The position numbers and the translations under genes are program-made. Below are positions 49,536 to 62,300 of a DNA stretch of 64,000 nt, piece after piece; within the stretch, counting starts at the first letter, position 1, and each line of letters opens with the position of its first letter. Source of the stretch: Ichthyophonus hoferi (taxonomy: Eukaryota; Opisthokonta; Ichthyosporea; Ichthyophonida; Ichthyophonidae). Where the stretch lies: NCBI GenBank assembly GCA_002751075.1, contig NAOQ01000079.1, positions 87,835 to 151,834 on the forward strand, in the 5' to 3' direction. The notes beneath the pieces were generated by a model. That model saw nothing but the letters and a program-made list of their open reading frames with translations, ran no database searches and was not told where the DNA came from.

Positions 49536-51910
49536 TTCACACCTACATTTACAGCCTTCCTATGTGCGGCATGTCGTTCACTTGTTTTAGCATCCCATAC
49601 AGGGGGACATGAATATAAGAGGGTGTGACCGGTTGATGTTAAATTATATAATGATTGTTCATTGGTCCCTTGATTAGGGCGATTGATTGGTCCTATGTGG
49701 GGCTTATAGAGCATTGAAGAGTCTGGATTGGTTGGACTCCTGGAAAGGTAGATCTATTAAGTATGTATTTTTAATAATATAGCATGATACTATGTCTAAT
49801 AGCATAATAATATAATAAAATGTATGTATGATAATATAAATAATCACACAATAGTATGCATACGGTATACATAGATGTATGTCTATATATAAACTTATGG
49901 GGAAAGTGAAGAACAAATAGTGTACGTGAGTCAACAAAGCCATCTATAACTAAGCACAAAGGTTTAGAAGATAATATATATGAAAAAAAATCACTGGAAG
50001 ATTCCATGTGTACCAAATAGTAATACCTACCTAATAGTAGTACCAATCCATACATACAGACAAAAACAAGAACTGACAGAATGAATATATACATATGCAC
50101 ACACATATATATATAACAATAGAGAAAAAAGCAAAGGGATATGGCTATAATACACACTCGTCTGATTTTGGCTTATGTGGGGGACCCCCATAGACTTGTG
50201 GTTTAGGGGGAAGTTGTGGACCATTGGCTCGTATGTTATTGGAAGGTCTTTGTAAAGATTGTGCTTGATTGGATCGTGTTTTATCAATTGATGTGTGATT
50301 GGTGGATACAGTGGATGGGGTCATGTGGTCTGGCTTGGCTCTGATCGGTTCAATAGAGAGTTAGTAAGTATGACAATATATAAATAGATAGATAGATAGA
50401 TAAATAGATAGAGACAGAAATAAATAAATAGATGGCAAAGCGACCAAGATATATATATACATAGACGCTTTATCCCTATAAATATGGTCTGGGCTTACGG
50501 TCTCAGTGGATGATGGCCGTGTATATTAGTAGGCCCAATGGTAGGCTTGCTGTACACTGGGCAATCTTGTCCAAATACTGTTTGCAGTGTTGAGAGAAGA
50601 GATGAGAGTGTAGAGGTCTGTAGAAAGACAGGGACAAAAAGAAGGAGAAAGAAAGAAGAATAGAATGATACAGGTGAATAAAATAAGTCAGACCGTGATC
50701 TACATATTAGATAGTAGAAATAACAACACATTAATTGGTAACTGTTATTATTATGCATAGCTGATTTAAAGTTAGAGTTAATTTGTTATCCTTGAATAAT
50801 TTTTAAGTTACCCCCTATGACATTATATCCAAGGAAAATTACAGCCAAAGTGCACTATCATGAACCTGCTAGGCCTGGATATGGTATATCAATATAGGAA
50901 AGGAGTATGATATTATAGTCTATATACATATATATTTATATATATATGCACACATGCACACCTTGCCAGCCCAATTAGAGAGATAGGCGTGATAGACCTG
51001 GCCCGACGAACCAACATGGTGACTCGGTTTAATTAGCATGGTAGAGGTTGGTACCACATATACATAGGGGGGTACAGTAGGATAGCGCTCAGGTAGATAG
51101 ATAGCAATAGGTATCTGGTAGGGTGCGCCTAATAATGTATGTGTGAAGGTATGTATGATAGTATGAATAATGTGTGTGCAAGTAAGTGAGTGAGTAAGTA
51201 AATAAATGTGTCCATAAGACGCTGTATATACTGAAAAGTAAAAACCATATCATGCATCATTATGTTATATCCAGTGTATAATCTCTTTGAGTGTATGAAA
51301 AAAAGGCTAGATAGATGATTGTTTATTTGTTTAATAGAACTAGATTTATAAGGAAGGAGTATATATCTCTATATATCTATATATACAACAACATGGCGCG
51401 ATACTATATACTAACACACCCTACATACACATATATACCCACCCTTAAAGAGTATTGGCAGGGTTCCAGAAAGACAAAGAAGTTTACGATGTCTTTTCGC
51501 TTCCTTAACTACTCCCAAAGGTCCAATGAAATGTTAGATAGGGTTTGATCCCTTCCAATCAACAGACAGTACCACACTATATAGATTGACACCTTATGCC
51601 ATACATTTTTTAAAAATAGGTTAATAAAATTGGTCCCCTTGAAAAGCCACAATCATAAAATATGCACAAACATCATTATGTTTTTATATGCCCAGCCCCT
51701 ATTTCTATTCTCTCCAGTTAATCTATCATTAATCCATAATAACCATGGCAACCAAGCAATTTATTAATCTATTTCACATACTATGTTATTATATCCTCTA
51801 TAGTCTCTGTATTTCATACCAAATAGAGAGCTAGATGGTTGTAGACAGGGATATTCCTTGAGAAAGAGAGAGATATCCTGTTCTAGTTGTGGGCTATATA
51901 GGTTCTGCAT
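47410..51910 (-). CDS. VPS23: ESCRT-I subunit Vps23/TSG101, 9 exons
   Basis: Vps23/TSG101 is the ESCRT-I subunit that binds ubiquitin and cargo adaptors on endosomes. Exons, in transcript order: 51820-51910, 51443-51508, 50962-51128, 50499-50617, 50158-50340, 49553-49739, about 48893-49057, 48026-48262, 47410-47496. They join in phase to about 433 residues. An inactive E2-like UEV domain fills about 1-134 (LLCLSGTLPILFKG, YLPERYPTVPPYVYVVPTS, VFGQDCPVYSKP). A Pro/Asn/Gln-rich linker follows to about 270, then a coiled-coil stretch with YQHQLEAEVR and VQLAEEEVRIHNSLE. The C-terminal steadiness box (about 359-433) has TTTPLYDQLLTQVAKEN and HVRILSRQQF, ending at IADLVCV. The 3' edge of exon 7 is uncertain: donors at 48892, 48865 or 48856 all keep frame. 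Confidence 0.93.
49361..49381. repeat. Perfect CCAATCA hairpin in a VPS23 intron
   Basis: AACCAATCA, a three-base loop TAG, and TGATTGGTT form a perfect 9-bp inverted repeat in the intron between exons 6 and 7 of VPS23. Confidence 0.8.
49505..49533. repeat. TA dinucleotide run
   Basis: About 29 bases of alternating AT, next to the 3' edge of VPS23 exon 6. Similar runs sit in LCB2 introns near 9490, 13265, 13702 and 14317. Confidence 0.85.
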
Positions 51911-53799
51911 TACCAAAGTAATATTAGAGAGATGGACATATAAATAAATCGACCAATATATAGATACGCACAAATATGTGCTACATACATACATACTTAT
52001 ATATATATATATATCCCATCTATTCCATCTCTATTTCCCTCTTTATCTCTTCCGCCAATCATGCCTACCTAGAAAATCAATGAGAAAACAATACAAGCAC
52101 AAAATATAACAGTACGGATGAATATGAATCAATATACAAAAACTTTAGAATTTTTTTTAGATGTGTTTAAGAGAAAGGAATAAAAGTGTAATTTTATGTG
52201 AGGACATAGCCTAAGACTAGAAAGCTGAAGAAACAACATAATGTGAAAGAGAAAATTTCCTTTCTTTGGTAGATAAATATGTAACTCCATCTGTGCTATT
52301 TTACACACACGTGTATATGCCCATGCAAGTGATGTAAAGTTGTATAGGAAAACATGCGTATAAGCATTTGGCACAGTTCTACAAGCTACGGATGTAGAAA
52401 GGGCCGTATGTGCGTATTTACTTAGGTATATTATGTATTTCTACAAAGGATATGCAGCAATATAGTAATATCATATAGTATAGGATAAATAACTACACAT
52501 ATATCAAGTGACACAAAGTCAGAAAAAAAAAGTTACAAGTAGTACACTGAATTATGATTGACTTTCTAACAAGTTTTAGTTATAAACTTGGGACTAGTAT
52601 ATAATAAAGACCCGTTAGGTATCTGGCAGTCAGAGATTGTTGTTGAAAGGTTTTCAAAATGTACATCACTCAAGTTTAGAAAAAATAATAAACAAACAGA
52701 TGACACGCTAAAACTAATAGCATACTGGTAAAGAAAGGATAATGTTTTGAAGAGTTAAATCCATATTGAGGATCCTTCTCTTTGCTTTCTTGCTTGGTAA
52801 AGTTGTTTTTTATTAATTATTAAATTCTCACTCGCACTCTTACTAATATACAAGTAATATGTCCTTATTTTAAAATACAGAAACAATATAAATATCCAGA
52901 ACAGCAGCCAGCATGTAACTATATATATACATATATAACTAGATAAGTACGTATTATATACAATAAAAGAATTGTGGCATTAAATCGAGCCTTTACTGTT
53001 TTAAAGAAAATTCCAATAAAATACCTTTTATCGTGATAGTTTTCATACTTTTTGACAGCTAATCAAAGCGATTACCACATATTTCCCATCAACGCATTGA
53101 TAGACTAGCACATTTAAAATATATGGTTATTCATTCTTTCTGATGCGTCATTTCGGAAATCAAAAAATATTCTACGTCACCAGATTAGGTCTGACGGGCG
53201 TATTCAAGTCGGTTTTGTGAAAATAGTGCAAATTAGGATTTTGGGAGTGCAACTTCACAAAACCACAAGACATTATTGTGGGGTTATTTTCTAACAATGG
53301 AATTAGATGCTTTGGAATTTCTTATAGAGTAATAAGAATGTGAACCTGATCAATATGAAACCCGGAAAAGTGCATAAGGAATATCGTGGGGTTATTTTCT
53401 ATATGCATTTCCAGAACACTCATATTTAGTATGGTGCTGATAGGGCGATCAGGGAGACTGTGTTTGCATGAATCTCTGATCTCTAGGTTGAGCACGTGAT
53501 AGCCTTTGAGTAGTTAACTCAGAGGCAGTGGTAACTTTAATGCTAGCCATGGCAGAACAAAGGATATGCCAAAATTATGGGCTTGAGTTTGGAGAGAATC
53601 AAAGCTAGACTGGAGACTTGATCAAGCAGAAGGAAGCATAGTAGCTTAGAACAATATGTAACTAATAATTGGTTCACAGCCTGCAGCTAGGTTCTGTGTA
53701 AAAGTATCTTTTACTGGGCTAGAAGTAGAAACTAAGGAAACATACTTGGCTCTATTCGACTTTCAATAGAAGGCAATATAATACAAGACGTATATGTTG
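51911..53799. other. Spacer upstream of VPS23
   Basis: AT-rich sequence that would contain the VPS23 promoter near 51911. The string GTGGGGTTATTTTCTA occurs twice (about 53278 and 53386), suggesting an old short repeat. No gene is supported. Confidence 0.4.
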
Positions 53800-53990
53800 G
53801 TTCTATCTTTAATTGTTTATTGCGGTTGTATTTAGCTATTAATTCAGGAGGTATTCCTGCCTTAATTCATTTTGGTACAATACTAATACAGTTTACAGAA
53901 GACCACTGAGGCCCAATGTTAAGTGCTCACATTCTATGTATTGACAAATCAATTCACCTAGTTAAGATTAAGAACATTATTCAATCACCT

Positions 53991-54210
53991 AATAAGCTAA
54001 ACACACCTGTAAACTTGTACTTTACTTTTTGTTATTTTGTCATACAACGACATACAAGGCACTTTGTCACTTTTTCAATAAAAATTACAATTTATATATC
54101 TTTTACTAGATATTTTTTTTAACAATATGTAACCTCATATCCTGTTAAAAAATATTTCTTATGGAAGACATCAAAAATGTAGTTTTTATTGAAAAGATGA
54201 CCAAGTGACT
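53991..54210. mobile_element. Small inverted-repeat DNA element (MITE-like) nested in an LTR
   Basis: The LTR here has about 215 extra bases compared with the empty versions at 7.6 and 30.3 kb. Within this insert, 54057-54089 and the reverse complement of 54178-54210 match at 28 of 33 positions by my alignment, including TTTTCAATAAAAA. That is the layout of a non-autonomous DNA transposon of about 154 bp. The TIR-like start resembles mariner-type ends, but target duplications are not clear and the insert is longer than the inverted-repeat unit. It encodes nothing. Confidence 0.55.
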
Positions 54211-54479
54211 AATATTGGACCAATCATTTCATGACCTGCATGTTACCAGAACTTCGGGTGAACTGTGTTTATTCGGATTTAACGGTCTTGCAACACTCCT
54301 CCATTGCCTAAAACGTTAGATAAAGCCAAAAAAGGAAAGGTCGCTAACTTGGTAATGCGGCCATGCTGGCTTTTCCTGGATGCGATTCAGGATATCTTCT
54401 CATACTTTCGTATTTGGAGGCATGGCTGGTGTACAGTGCTTTTTTTGCCTATATTCGTTAAGAAAGGTAGATAATACCG

Positions 54480-54830
54480 AATTAAGGGGGGTTTTAACGT
54501 GTCCCTCTGCATACACGGAATACAGATATACTAGGACATATTTTATTATTGTTAAAAGCGTCAGTAGGACTTGGGTAGGATGCCTAAGTAATGTGTTATC
54601 TGGACCCCAAAACATGTGATCTGAAATGGCTAATGGTATAGTCGCAGGCAAGGCCATGAGCTGATTCAATTTTGATTGATCATCTTGGATTGCCATTTGA
54701 CACCAATAAATTGCACCAACTATTTTTCCCGAATACATTAGCAATAATAGTATCCAATAATATAAAATGATTAATACTATGTCAAAAACTTCCCAAATTA
54801 AGTAAATATTCCTGTTTCAACCTCATCCCT
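54480..54830. repeat. 350-bp direct repeat, copy 1
   Basis: It shares long blocks with 55388-55720 in the same order, including CCCCAAAACATATGATCTGA-type and GATCATCTTGGATTGCCA strings. The minus strand of this copy keeps an open frame of 114 codons (54400-54744) with phrases QMAIQDDQSKLNQLMA and DHMFWGPDNT. It is possibly coding sequence of an unidentified mobile element. Confidence 0.7.
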
Positions 54831-55387
54831 GGCTTAGGCGGATTTCTTCAACTAAGGTATAGAAAATATGAAAAAGGAATTATAAAAAGAACCTTAACAT
54901 TGTGACTCTTTAGCTGCAGGCTTGTGGTTCACCCAATGAGCTAAATAATTCCTGATGACATTCAGAAGCGACTGTGGCATGGCATCCAACGTAATAGAAG
55001 ACAGTTGATCAAACTGTTATGTTAAATGTTTCTGCTTGCTGTAGGCTCTGACATCTGACATCTGGCAGCTGGCGGCTGAAGTGATATTTGAGTGTTACCC
55101 AATTGTTTGTACAATACCTTGGTGTCACTTTGAAGCTGGCAATGTTGATAGTTCAAATGCAGATCTGAATACAGTGTGTAAAGGCAATAAATTGATTTTC
55201 CACACGTAAAGGTCAGTGGATGAATGCAGGGTTAGGGTGAAGTGCTTTTGTTAATTGTAAATTGATGACTCAATAGAATTACCAGGTTTTCTGACCACGA
55301 CAAACTATTTAAGCTTCCTCTGCAACCATGTTAAAGACAAGAGTGTTCCTGTGACTTGTACTCCATTAGAAGGAGATATAATACCCA

Positions 55388-55720
55388 TTTAAGGGAGGTT
55401 TAAACATCTCCCTTTGCATACACAGGACACATATGCTAAGATATGGTTTTTATTATCAAACAACTCAATAGGATTTAGGCAGGATACCTAAGCAATGTGT
55501 TCTCTGTACCCCAAAACATATGATCTGAAATGGCTTATTATATAGCTGTAGGGCCTCTGCCATTGGCTGGTTCACTTTTGATCGATCATCTTGGATTGCC
55601 ATTGCACTAGTTATTTTCCCAGAGTACATATGTAAGAATAATTTCCAATATTATACAATGGCTATAACTATATATATAAAAATTCTCAAATTAATTAAGT
55701 ATTCTTGTTTTAACAGCTCT
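55388..55720. repeat. 350-bp direct repeat, copy 2
   Basis: The second copy of the repeat at 54480-54830, about 900 bp away, in the same orientation, with visible point differences and small gaps. It lies next to an RT fragment of a reversed copia fossil. Confidence 0.7.
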
Positions 55721-56039
55721 TAACCAATTTGGTTAGGTATCCTCATTGAGGGAGTAAGATGCATCCTTCCAGGTTCTTACTGATTATGTACCTAGGGAAG
55801 GAAGTCAGGAATCCCGTAGACTTGGTGAGATATTTTGAAGAAATAGTACTTATGAACCACTCTCAATCCTTGACATTTTCCAAGCAAATACATATATTTT
55901 CAACATAAATGCAGATGTACATGAAGCCTGGTTTTCCAAGTGACTTGTATAGACAGGGATTGGTCTTTGTTAGGGTAGAAATATATTGACCATAGGAAAG
56001 CAGCTAGAACTCTGTTCCATACGAGTCTGGAGGCATAAA

Positions 56040-58970
56040 GTCATGTTGAAGTATTTCAGTCCTTACAAGTGTTAGGTTGTATACGTAAATTTACCATGGT
56101 TTTAAGTAGTGTTGGTCATCTGCATTTTTTTAATCACAATGATTGATGATACATACATGATACATAGCATTATCCTTTACATAATTAATTAGATAAATGT
56201 TGCTGACAACAGGTTAGATAACCATTAGGTTAATTACCTGTACAATAATTTGCTTAACTGAAAGGCTTATCATTTGGCCAATTGATATTGACCTGAACCA
56301 ACAATTATATAGCCAGCAATCACAGACTTCGTCTGGATCCTGACCTCATAGTGTTGCATAATAAAGTATGTACAAAAAACCTTATTCTTTGTCCAACACA
56401 AGAGGGAGTTATGGCAGCAATGAGAAAAGAGTATGTACTCCTATTGCACCAAGACGTAAGCATAGGACTACCATTACCTTAGCAACTAAATTGGAATCTG
56501 TAGGGAAGGAAAAACAAAGAGCACACCTTACCACTAATTTTACTATAGAAAAAATATTAATAAACCTTTTAAAGGATCTTGACTTCAGCATGAGCAAATC
56601 AAAAAAAGGACGTCCTATGTCTGTAGATAGTAAAGCTAAATCTTCAGATACCAGCTTAGATTACAATAGGATTACTAAGGCCCAACAACCTAAAGGTTCT
56701 TCCACTGACAGATCAAACTCAGTAAACGAAGGCCCTAAAAATAGAACTATGCCAGGGAAGCAGCAGAACAATGATTCAAGAGAGCATGGTTCTACTCAGG
56801 GACAGCAACAACCGTTTCCTGAAAGTAAGCTATTTCATATGGCCGAAATAATACAACAATTACTCATGTAATTGGGAGGTGGAGCACCTGAAACAATCAC
56901 GCCTCTCCCAATTTTCAAATAAAGGATCTTCACTTGAACCAAAATGGAATCAGCTACATCAAATGCGCTGAGTGAACCAGAGACTAGTAGCAAGTTTCCA
57001 TATGCCTACAGGCAATAGAAAGAGAGCCAACTCCCTCACAGCTACAGAACCCAACCAGAATGTCACCAAAAAAGGTAACTGCCAGACACTACTTATATGC
57101 ATCGGTATTAATGGAGCAGCATTTGATAGCAAGTTGGGAGCAAAATAAATTTACGTTTTATATGTGGAGCGAAATGAAAAACCAACTCCATGGAAAGGGT
57201 ATGGCACAACAAACTGTCTGCAGGCTGAAATATTTGCAAATTTCCTTGAAACCTACAGAAAATGCCAATGAATATATTGCAAAAGTAGTGGCTGCAAGCA
57301 AATATCTTAAAGGAACAGTCATGCAGCAGCATAATCAAGATGTGGTAATAAAGATCACCTTTGAACCACAATCAGCACGATATGAAAGCAAAGTCTAAGT
57401 GTTCTATCAGGCTACCAAAAGTTGTAGTGCCCTGAAGGAATTCATAGACAATATGGTTACCCACATCAAGCTTGCAATCAACCATGAAGAATGAGAACCA
57501 ACAACATTCGAAGAAGGGATACCAACATAGACCTAGTGTTGGATTCTATAACAACGAGTAGGTAGCGTGTGACATATGCCAGGAGCATACTCAATGAGTC
57601 AGTGCCCTGTCATAAAAAGACTCAACAATCTTAACATTGGTACCCATTATCAATCAGGCCGTGAGAATAAAGGTACACGACCCCCATGGAAGAAGAAGGG
57701 ATATCCCGAGGATTAAAAGGCCAACTATTACCCAGGGAACAGAGAGACCAACAACGTTCTGCACCACAGGAAAAAAAAGAAGAAGCACAGCATAGCCTAC
57801 ACACTGGGAGATGAAACCTCTTATTTGGCCACAGGGGATGTAAATGGAGAAGATTTAGAGGGAGCAGAGCCAAATGAAAGTTTTGTACTAGACAGTGATT
57901 CATCAAGGCACCTCCACTTCTGAAAAGAGGACTTAACCACATTCACCCCAGGGACATCACATGTATGCTGGGGAAATGAACAGAAGAGCATGGCTTTAGG
58001 ATTTGGCAGCATATGGCTAGCTGCTAGAGTAGGGAAAAAGGTGACTCCCATCAGTTTGGAGAATGTACTGTTAGTCCCTGACTTAAAGGTAAGTCTATTA
58101 TCCATTCCAGCATTAAAAGGAACAGGCATCACAATGGTTTTCAAGGATGATACTACAACAATCTTTAGGAAAGGAGTAATGGTGACGACTGGTACAGTAA
58201 AGCATGACATAATATACAGACTAGATGCCTCAGTGATCCCACTAGAGTAAGTAGAGAGAAATACTGGTTGGAAAGGACCAACCCTTACCCATCAGCAGGA
58301 GGTCAACATGGTAATTGAGAAGAAGTCTCCTGCCAGGACTGAGGAACCAGAAGCACACTTAGGCTAAATAGCTTTGAGGTTCCTCATTCTAGGTTTATGC
58401 ACCCTAGTCCAGCCAACATGCCCCTAGCATTGGCAATGTCAAACAACACAATCTTAGACAAGAAGAAGAAGGACTGTGAAACCTGCACTATGTCCATGGC
58501 TAGGATGATTCCTTACCCTGAGCAAACCGACTAAGATATAAGAGCACTACAGAGAGTACATTTGGATTTGGTTGGACCCTTGTGCAGGTTCTACTCTGGT
58601 TTCCATTATATGGTAGCATTTACAGATGAGTATTCACACTTTATCAAAGTGTATTTACTCAGGAGGAAATCGGATACATTCAAGGCTTTCAAGAGGCATC
58701 ACACCTATGCTACTACCATGCAGGACCAGCCTATAACCACTCTGGTAACTAACAATGGAACGAGTAACTGAACTCTCAATTTTCATCCTACTGGGATAAA
58801 TTCGGCATCCATCACCAGACTACTATCCCCCATCATCCTGAGCAGAATGGGCTCGTGAAAGAATGAACCAGACGTCGTTCACAATGATAAGGAGTGTTAG
58901 ATTAGAGTGATCTTCTTTAATATCTATGGGATGAAGCCACTAAGGCTCCATTCAAACCCCAAAAGCTTTA
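56040..58970 (+). mobile_element. Copia fossil with 5' LTR (family B), gag to integrase
   Basis: The 5' LTR (about 56040-56385) matches the family B LTR at 2118-2735. A Lys/Ser-rich leader follows (56395-56870), then a gag-like region at 57060-57400 (YLQISLKPTENANEYIAKV). Next come a protease-like patch near 57890, a pre-integrase region with VLLVPDLKVSLLSIPALKG at about 58060, and an integrase region near 58560 (DLVGPLCRFYSGFHYMVAF). Sequence homologous to RT, RNase H and a 3' LTR was not seen, so the copy is truncated as well as broken. Confidence 0.8.
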
Positions 58971-59309
58971 AAAAACAATGCAAATGTTCTATATATATTT
59001 GATATACGTAGCATTTACTTTATTTATGCACCTACTTTGTGCGAGACAACAGTGTGGAATGACTAAAGGTAAATTTATTAGACTTAGCTTTATAAATATA
59101 TATACATATATGCGTGTACCCATGGCCTTGAAAAATCTAGGCATACATACACACATCTATTCATTCATTCAATATATCTATGACATAATCCTGTTTTTCA
59201 TTCTATGTTACTAAATCAATAGAAAGTTGAATTGATAAATCTTATGTTCTATTGGCCAGAGCAGCTAGTGAAAGCAGTCAGTCAGCCTATAGTTGGTCTT
59301 GGCTCCACA
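58971..59309. other. Spacer between copia fossil and minus-strand gene
   Basis: AT-rich junction that would hold the 3' untranslated region of the minus-strand gene. No feature was identified. Confidence 0.35.
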
Positions 59310-62300
59310 TTAGATAGAGAAGTCTCCAATCCCTGTGTTCCCACCATTATTTCTATAAGCGAATTACTCTATAACATAAATAGTCACACGTCTATGCACA
59401 CACAAAGCATATACATGTTGTACACATACACATATATGCATGTATAAATATATGTAAGAGAAGGGTTTATTCACAATAGAAATAGTATTACATATATGTG
59501 TTTAGTAAAGAGAAACGTGAATTCAGATATATATGTTTATTAGGATACTGAAACATAGTTTTATTTTAAGGAAAATTTTGTTTTATTGAATTATCTTTAG
59601 TGTGAGCCGATATACCCATGTATACGAATAGTCTTATAATCAATCGTTGTACAATGCAACTAAAGATATCAAGGGGTGCTTGCAACTGACTGAAAGTATG
59701 ATCATATACATGTATACTTTTATTTGTTTATTAATATATGTATATATAGGAATGTCTTTATACCTATAGATATAGATACACATACACATACACATACATG
59801 CAGGTACATGTATAATAATCTTGCACACTCACCTACCCCATGCTAGCCACAAGGCAAGCATAGATACCCCTCCACTAATCAACCATTTCACAATGCAAAA
59901 TTGAGCTTGGAGTACTTCAAGGCTTTCGAGATGGTCTCGCTGTTAATAGGATACTTATCCGTATTAATTATATATACAGGGCTATCAATAATAATACTAA
60001 TAAATACAACTAACAGATTATCAAGCTTTCAAAGTGTATATCCCAACTTTCCAGTAATATAAAATATTTTTCTCAGCCTGCAAAGGTGTTGATTCTGAAA
60101 TAGTCTGATAGACCATGGGTACTATAGGTAATGAACAACAATATTATCTCTACAACTAGATAGATACACTCGTATATGACTCTACAGTATTATGCTTATA
60201 GAATTAGGAGGTAAGGATGGTTATCTTAGTATAGTTTAGTACACATATACTATAAGCTAGCTATAACCACAACAAAATCAGTTGAATAATATATTATTAA
60301 TGGAAAATATTATTAAGGGTATAAACTGAGATTATAAGACGAGATGAGAGACATGACATCTGATGGACTTACACACAAACCTAGATGATATTAGTTTTAT
60401 TTTTGTAAAAGCATAATATGCTTTTAATAAAAGGCCTAGAATTGGATTAAGTGATAGATGGTATTCTCTCATAGGTAGAAGCAATATATTGGTCTGCTGG
60501 ATTAGCTTAACTTCATGTATGTATACCTGTGATTACTAACATGGCATTCATTATTTACAGGGGAAGATCAATTGGTAGCCATTCAATATAGAAGAATATA
60601 TAGAAGCTAATATTACATAGAAAGAGAAAAGATAGTTACATGGTTGGTATGCTTTTCATATAGAATAATTCAACTGAAATAGTATAAGTATCCCATCAAT
60701 AATATAAATATAAATAGAAAACCCAGTCAGGCAATATACCTTGCATACTAATGCATTTATTTCGTCTTGTAGCATGCCAATAAATTGATTACTCTCATCC
60801 ACTTGTCTCTGTAACTGCATCATCTCTTCAGACTGACAGAAAGTAAAACGTTAATATAATATAATGAAACATCATATAATCCTAAATGGGGGCCATTTTT
60901 AGTGTATGTAGTTGCATGTATATAAAGTATGCTTATAAAGTCATGCATTCTAATACTATATTGTTTAGAATATAGTTATGCATGGCAGCAAATGTGAAAT
61001 TTTTCATAAATGCAGAAGAGATGAATATTTGTATGATTTTATGTTTGTATATATGAGAGTATGTATGATAGTATAATAGTATGATAATATATATGTAGTT
61101 AGGTGAAAACAAATGCACGATACTATATAGACAATCAAGTATACCATTTGAGATCTACTGTTCTGTTCAGGTAGCATCTTGGGGTTATGGCTTGTATCAT
61201 CTGATTTACTATTGGACCCAGAATTAAAAATTAGACAAAAGATTGACTTACACATGGAGCTTATTCTTGACTGTTGGTTGGAGTATTTATTGGGTGAATA
61301 TTTCTATTAGTCAATGTATTTAAAATTGCTACAATGATTTATAGAAGAGAGTGCCCATGCTTGGAACTATCCAATTATAGGTAAGCTGAACCATTTTCCA
61401 TTGGCTAGTAAAAACAGAACAAAGAAGAAACCAAGTGCAAGCATGAAACAGCAAAGTACTGGGATGGGTAGGAGAAGGTAAGAGAGGAAGATAGCATGTA
61501 TAAACACGTTTATAGTTTATAGAGGTGGAGTAGACCATACCAACATATGTCGAATGTGGCTATATATACAACACAGACAAAGTAATTGTAGTTAAAATTA
61601 TCTAATTAATTAATGCAGGGTTCTGAAGTATTCTATATATAAAATGTTATCTTTAGAAGGTATACAAAGGTTCTGTCTGAAACAGGTTGGGGACCCTAAA
61701 CTCTGTAATAATACTGAATAAAGGCTATATAGGTTTTATCCTAAATTCTCTGTTTACAATAGTCAACTGCCACCCTGAACATGGGTGAGATTTATACTTA
61801 AGAGGCTAAAATCGACAGTAGATGATGTGACAGACAAAGATGTTTTTATAAATATAAAATGAAGTAATAACCAAAGAGAAAGAGAAGTGATAAGAATATA
61901 TATAGAGAGAGATAAATGTAGATCAATACCTGGCATTATTGTCCAACGAGTCAGCAATGAGATCGGTCTTAGATCCCTTTCCTTTCAAGCTATACAATGA
62001 AACTATCTCTGACTTACACTTATTATTATCTTCACCCTGTACACCTTGCTCCTCTGTCATATATTCTCCCTTCCTTCCAGTTCTAATTCCATTATAGATA
62101 GCCCTCTTTTCTTCCTTTCCCATTTTCATCATCTCCTCAAGTATTCCCACTTGCTTTTCCACAACATCTTTTCTATCATTCTCATATTTCTTATCTATAT
62201 CATCTTTATTTTTCTCTTTATCGTCCATACATACTTCCACCTTCTTTCCCTTCTGTATATTCCTGCTGTATCCACTCCATCCCCCTTCCTCTCTACATAT

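Larger units (their letters stand above)
53800..56030 (-). mobile_element. Copia fossil complex, reverse orientation, with LTR family A
   Basis: On the minus strand, RT-like sequence at 55740-56030 resembles the RT region of the copy at 22.9-23.2 kb. At about 54380 lies the shared GATATCCTGAATCGC pol-tail string. The LTR starts at 54295 (TGTTGCAAGACCG) and runs towards about 53800, with a small inverted-repeat element inside it. Between RT and tail lie two copies of a 350-bp repeat not seen in the other copies. The whole is heavily broken and looks like layered insertions. Confidence 0.6.

Noticed and set aside
49704-50287. Several hydrophobic minus-strand frames suggesting a membrane protein
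   Set aside because: They are VPS23 exons 5-6 in other frames joined to AT-rich intron; the splice-consistent frame gives the VPS23 linker.
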